Shown here piece after piece: positions 5,818-8,798 of a stretch of 8,798 nt of DNA. The notes under the pieces are model-generated. The model did no database searches. It saw nothing but the letters and a program-made list of their open reading frames with translations, and was not told where the DNA came from. Source of the DNA: Gammaproteobacteria bacterium (lineage in GTDB: Bacteria > Pseudomonadota > Gammaproteobacteria > Steroidobacterales > Woeseiaceae); assembly GCA_003645495.1 (NCBI GenBank), contig QNFK01000051.1:1-8798 (forward strand). Reading direction: 5' to 3'. The translations under genes and the position numbers were made by a program. The first letter of the stretch is position 1. Every line of letters starts with the position of its first letter.

Positions 5818-8484
5818 ATGACGGACAGCTTCGGCGCTCGTTCAATGCTTGAGGTCGGCGGTAATGAATACGAGATTTTCAGGCTTGATGCGGTAAAGGA
5901 TGGCCATGTAGATCGCCTGCCCTATTCACTGAAAATCCTGCTGGAAAACCTGCTGCGCCATGAAGATGGTCGCGATGTCACGCGTGAGGACATCCTTGCG
6001 CTGGCCAACTGGGATCCGGGCGCCAAGCCGGAAACTGAAATTTCTTTTACACCTGGAAGGGTAATACTCCAGGACTTTACCGGCGTTCCTGCCGTTGTCG
6101 ATCTTGCAGCCATGCGGGACGCAGTAGTTAAGTTGGGTGGCAGCGCGGATAGCATTAACCCGTTGTCTCCTGCTGAGCTGGTTATTGATCACTCGGTTCA
6201 GGTTGACCGTTATGGCAGCGCTGACGCCCTGGATCTGAATAACAAGATCGAATTTAAGCGCAACAAAGAACGATACTCGTTCCTGCGCTGGGGTCAGGGA
6301 GCATTTGAGAATTTCCGCGTCGTGCCGCCAAATACCGGCATCGTCCACCAGGTGAATCTCGAGTACCTGGCGCGGGTCGTTTTCGATGCAGAGAAAAATG
6401 GACAGCGTCGCGCTTATCCGGACACCGTGGTCGGCACAGACTCACATACAACGATGATCAATGGTCTCGGCGTACTTGGCTGGGGTGTTGGCGGCATTGA
6501 GGCGGAAGCTGCGATGCTCGGGCAGGCCATCACGATGCTGATTCCGAATGTTGTAGGCTTCAAACTGACCGGACGCCTGAAAGAAGGCACTACCGCCACA
6601 GACCTCGTGCTGACAGCTACCGAAATGATGCGCAACAAAGGCGTTGTCGGCAAGTTCGTTGAATTCTGTGGTGATGGCCTGGATCATCTGCCGCTCGCCG
6701 ATCGTGCCACGCTAAGCAACATGGCACCCGAATTTGGCAGTACCTGTGCGATCTTTCCGATTGACGGTGAAACACTGCGTTACCTGGAGCTCTCCGGGCG
6801 CGATGCCGGGCACATCAAAATGATCGAAGCCTACGCCAAAGAACAGGGGATGTGGCGGCATGCCGGTGCGGCGGACGCGAAGTACTCCGACATGCTTGAA
6901 CTGGACATGGGCACTGTCGAGCCCAGTATCGCGGGTCCGAAACGACCGCAAGATCGCATTGCACTGAATGTCGCTGACACCACCTTTGCTGACCATCTTG
7001 CCAAAGCGGTCGCCAAGCGCGAAACAGGTGGCACCGCGAATGCATCAGTTAACGGTCAGGACGTCGAAATTGCCGATGGCGCCGTCCTGATTGCTGCGAT
7101 TACCAGTTGCACTAACACCTCTAATCCAGCGGTCATGATTGCGGCCGGGCTGGTGGCCAGGAATGCACGGGCCAAGGGCCTGATGACCCGGCCATGGGTC
7201 AAGACCAGCCTGGCGCCGGGCTCCAAGGTTGTCACCGACTACCTTAAGAAGGCCAACCTCATCGATGACCTGGATGCAATGGGCTTTTACACCGTGGGTT
7301 ACGGTTGCACGACCTGCATCGGTAATTCCGGTCCGCTGCTGCCGGAAATCGCCAAAGCTGTGCAGGATGGAGACATCGTTGGTTGCAGCGTGTTATCCGG
7401 CAACCGCAACTTCGAAGGCCGTATTCACCCCCTGGTGCAGATGAATTTCCTCGCGTCGCCGCCGCTGGTTGTGGCCTACGCACTCGCCGGTTCGCTGGCA
7501 ATCAATGTCATGAATGATTCGCTCGGTGACGATCAGGATGGTAATCCCGTTTATCTGCGTGATATCTGGCCGAGCCAGAAAGAAATTCAGGATGCCGTCG
7601 CACAGAACGTCGATTCGGGCATGTTCAAACACAGTTATGAAGGTGTCTTCGATGGTGACGCTAACTGGAACAGCCTGGATGTCCCTGCTGGTGAGATATA
7701 CACATGGGGCAGCGACTCAACTTACGTCAAGAATCCGCCCTACTTCGAAGGCATGACGTTGCAACCTGACCCGGTCTCTAACATTAGCGGTGCACGCGTC
7801 CTTGCCTTACTCGGTGACTCAGTAACGACCGATCATATCTCGCCGGCAGGAAATATTGCCGCCGACAGCCCTGCAGGAGACTACCTGCGCGATCACGGCG
7901 TCGAGCCAGGTAATTTCAATTCGTATGGCTCCAGGCGTGGTAATCATGAAGTCATGATGCGTGGCACTTTCGCCAATATTCGCCTGAAAAACCAGCTCGC
8001 GCCCGGGACAGAGGGCGGCTGGACCCGGCATCAGCCAGATGACGAGCAAATGTCGATTTTCGATGCGTCCCTGAAATACAAGGATGAGGGCACGCCGCTG
8101 GTGGTCATTGCCGGTTCCGAGTATGGCACCGGTTCATCCAGGGACTGGGCTGCCAAGGGCACCCTGTTGCTTGGCGTTAAAGCCGTTATTGCGAAAAGCT
8201 ATGAACGTATTCACCGCTCCAATCTGATCGGCATGGGTGTGCTGCCGTTGCAGTTTATGGATGGAGAAGGAGCCGACACGCTGGGGCTAACCGGCAAAGA
8301 AGTGTTTGATATCGAAGGTCATACTGATGCTGATGCCAAATCGGTAACCGTGACAGCGACGCCGCCGGAGGGCGAAGCAATCACTTTCCAGGCGCAGGTG
8401 CGTATTGATACACCCAAGGAACGGGATTACTTCGAAAACGGCGGTATTCTGCATTACGTTTTGCGGCAGTTGGTTGCTTGCTGA
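5818..8484 (+). CDS. acnA: Aconitate hydratase A
   Basis: AcnA isomerises citrate to isocitrate through cis-aconitate using a [4Fe-4S] cluster. It belongs to the IRP1/AcnA branch, some members of which bind mRNA when they lose the cluster. The 888-residue product matches the 891-residue E. coli protein. The cluster ligands are Cys431 in SCTNTSNP and Cys497 and Cys500 in GYGCTTCIGNSGPL. Other family blocks in order are VVGTDSHTTMINGLGVLGWGVGG, FCGDGLDHLPLADRATLSNM, CSVLSGNRNFEGR, GDSVTTDHISPAGNI, FNSYGSRRGNHEVMMRGTF, GSEYGTGSSRDWAAKG and ERIHRSNLIGMGVLPLQF. The swivel domain (domain 4) is therefore present after the linker, in the AcnA order rather than the AcnB order. The frame is intact and all catalytic blocks are visible. 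A strong promoter and ribosome site precede it, and a REP-like pair follows the stop by about 65 bases. Confidence 0.98.
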   Translation: MTDSFGARSMLEVGGNEYEIFRLDAVKDGHVDRLPYSLKILLENLLRHEDGRDVTREDILALANWDPGAKPETEISFTPGRVILQDFTGVPAVVDLAAMRDAVVKLGGSADSINPLSPAELVIDHSVQVDRYGSADALDLNNKIEFKRNKERYSFLRWGQGAFENFRVVPPNTGIVHQVNLEYLARVVFDAEKNGQRRAYPDTVVGTDSHTTMINGLGVLGWGVGGIEAEAAMLGQAITMLIPNVVGFKLTGRLKEGTTATDLVLTATEMMRNKGVVGKFVEFCGDGLDHLPLADRATLSNMAPEFGSTCAIFPIDGETLRYLELSGRDAGHIKMIEAYAKEQGMWRHAGAADAKYSDMLELDMGTVEPSIAGPKRPQDRIALNVADTTFADHLAKAVAKRETGGTANASVNGQDVEIADGAVLIAAITSCTNTSNPAVMIAAGLVARNARAKGLMTRPWVKTSLAPGSKVVTDYLKKANLIDDLDAMGFYTVGYGCTTCIGNSGPLLPEIAKAVQDGDIVGCSVLSGNRNFEGRIHPLVQMNFLASPPLVVAYALAGSLAINVMNDSLGDDQDGNPVYLRDIWPSQKEIQDAVAQNVDSGMFKHSYEGVFDGDANWNSLDVPAGEIYTWGSDSTYVKNPPYFEGMTLQPDPVSNISGARVLALLGDSVTTDHISPAGNIAADSPAGDYLRDHGVEPGNFNSYGSRRGNHEVMMRGTFANIRLKNQLAPGTEGGWTRHQPDDEQMSIFDASLKYKDEGTPLVVIAGSEYGTGSSRDWAAKGTLLLGVKAVIAKSYERIHRSNLIGMGVLPLQFMDGEGADTLGLTGKEVFDIEGHTDADAKSVTVTATPPEGEAITFQAQVRIDTPKERDYFENGGILHYVLRQLVAC

Positions 8485-8550
8485 CTAGAGGAATTTGTCG
8501 CGTCGGAATGAATTGCAGCAGCGTATTTGTGCGATTCGCAGTTGTCGACC

Positions 8551-8622
8551 ATTCGCGACTAAAGTCGCTCCTACAGATCTTTGCAACCGCGACTAACCGT
8601 AGGAGCGGCTTTAGCCGCGAAT
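8551..8622. repeat. REP-like inverted pair (BIME-type) after acnA
   Basis: Two 24-base units lie head to tail-inverted: 8551-8574 (minus orientation) and 8599-8622 (plus orientation). Each reads GTAGGAGCG...CGCGAAT in its own sense and differs from the other at two positions. Each unit folds as a 5-bp stem around TTTA: GCGGC/GCCGC in the right unit and GCGAC/GTCGC in the left. The two differences are compensatory, keeping the pairing. The whole pair can also fold as one long stem. The 24-base spacer holds a partial third copy, CGCGACTAA at 8588-8596, identical to 8554-8562. GTAGGAGCGGC-type REPs are widespread between genes in Pseudomonas and Xanthomonas relatives and are spread by RAYT transposases. 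None is in this window. The long stem may also end the acnA transcript. Confidence 0.85.
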
Positions 8623-8670
8623 TAGGATGACTTACGTCACCACTATCACTAGTGCCCAAGACATCGGCAA

Positions 8671-8798
8671 ATGACCATCCCGGAAGCATTAATCAATGCA
8701 CTCCGGACATCCCGGCACATTTGCGTCCTCACCGGCTCCGGCGTCTCAGCCGAGAGCGGCGTTCCCACATTCCGCGAAGCACAAACCGGCCTCTGGGA
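8671..8798 (+). CDS. SIR2-family NAD-dependent protein deacylase, N-terminal part (cut by window edge)
   Basis: Sirtuins remove acetyl or other acyl groups from lysine using NAD+, producing nicotinamide and O-acyl-ADP-ribose. In bacteria they commonly control acetyl-CoA synthetase and other metabolic enzymes. The first 42 codons are in the window. They contain ICVLTGSGVSAESGVPTFRE (about residues 17-36), the NAD-binding GAGxS/SGIPxFR signature near the N-terminus, followed by AQTGLW, typical of the class of CobB-like proteins found in proteobacteria. The second residue of the GAG motif is serine here (GSG). ATG 8671 is the only usable start, since an in-frame TAG lies at 8650 and no other start codon comes between. 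The ribosome site is weak. The gene probably has its own promoter, since the REP pair separates it from acnA, but I could not place one. Confidence 0.9.
   Translation, partial: MTIPEALINALRTSRHICVLTGSGVSAESGVPTFREAQTGLW

Noticed and set aside
8647..8654. CACTAGTG palindrome before the sirtuin gene.
   Set aside because: Eight bases only, with no neighbouring promoter or repeated copy, so no support for an operator.
1..8798. A novel defence, mobile or biosynthetic system.
   Set aside because: Every intact gene is a housekeeping family or a small conserved neighbour. No integrase, transposase, nuclease, reverse transcriptase, toxin pair or repeat-spacer array was seen.

Overview
The window looks like an ordinary chromosomal segment of a gammaproteobacterium with a G+C content a little above 50 percent by eye. 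The adenylosuccinate lyase, the RoxA-type ribosomal oxygenase, the NudJ-type Nudix hydrolase, MnmA and AcnA all resemble their enterobacterial counterparts closely, in places with identical residue numbering. The gene set purB, roxA, nudJ and mnmA echoes the E. coli nudJ-mnmA-hflD-purB-phoPQ-roxA neighbourhood. A paired REP-like element of the kind common in Pseudomonas and Xanthomonas relatives fits the same placement. I cannot name a genus.

Layout. On the minus strand, 1-339 is the start of a class II fumarase (fumC), cut by the window edge. It is divergent from a plus-strand run that continues to the right end. That run is purB (448-1818), a RoxA/YcfD-like JmjC oxygenase (1834-3009), a broken GNAT acetyltransferase (about 3006-3380), a small DUF7931-like protein (about 3403-3900), nudJ (3927-4418), mnmA (4464-5603, or from a GTG at 4437), acnA with its own promoter and leader hairpin (5818-8484), a REP-like inverted pair (8551-8622), and the beginning of a SIR2-family deacylase (8671 to the edge).

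Function. The genes are core metabolism and translation. fumC and acnA encode two TCA-cycle enzymes, and purB acts in purine synthesis and IMP-to-AMP conversion. roxA and mnmA modify the translation apparatus (ribosomal protein L16 and the tRNA wobble uridine), and nudJ removes phosphates from nucleotides or thiamin pyrophosphate. The sirtuin would remove acyl groups from lysines of metabolic enzymes.

I found no phage, CRISPR, defence or biosynthetic system. The least expected item is the stretch 3010-3387. It has no open gene, yet it carries the N-terminal, core and C-terminal motifs of a GNAT acetyltransferase in alternating frames with internal stops, so it is a recently decayed gene. Its likely functional partner, the DUF7931-like gene, is still intact beside it.
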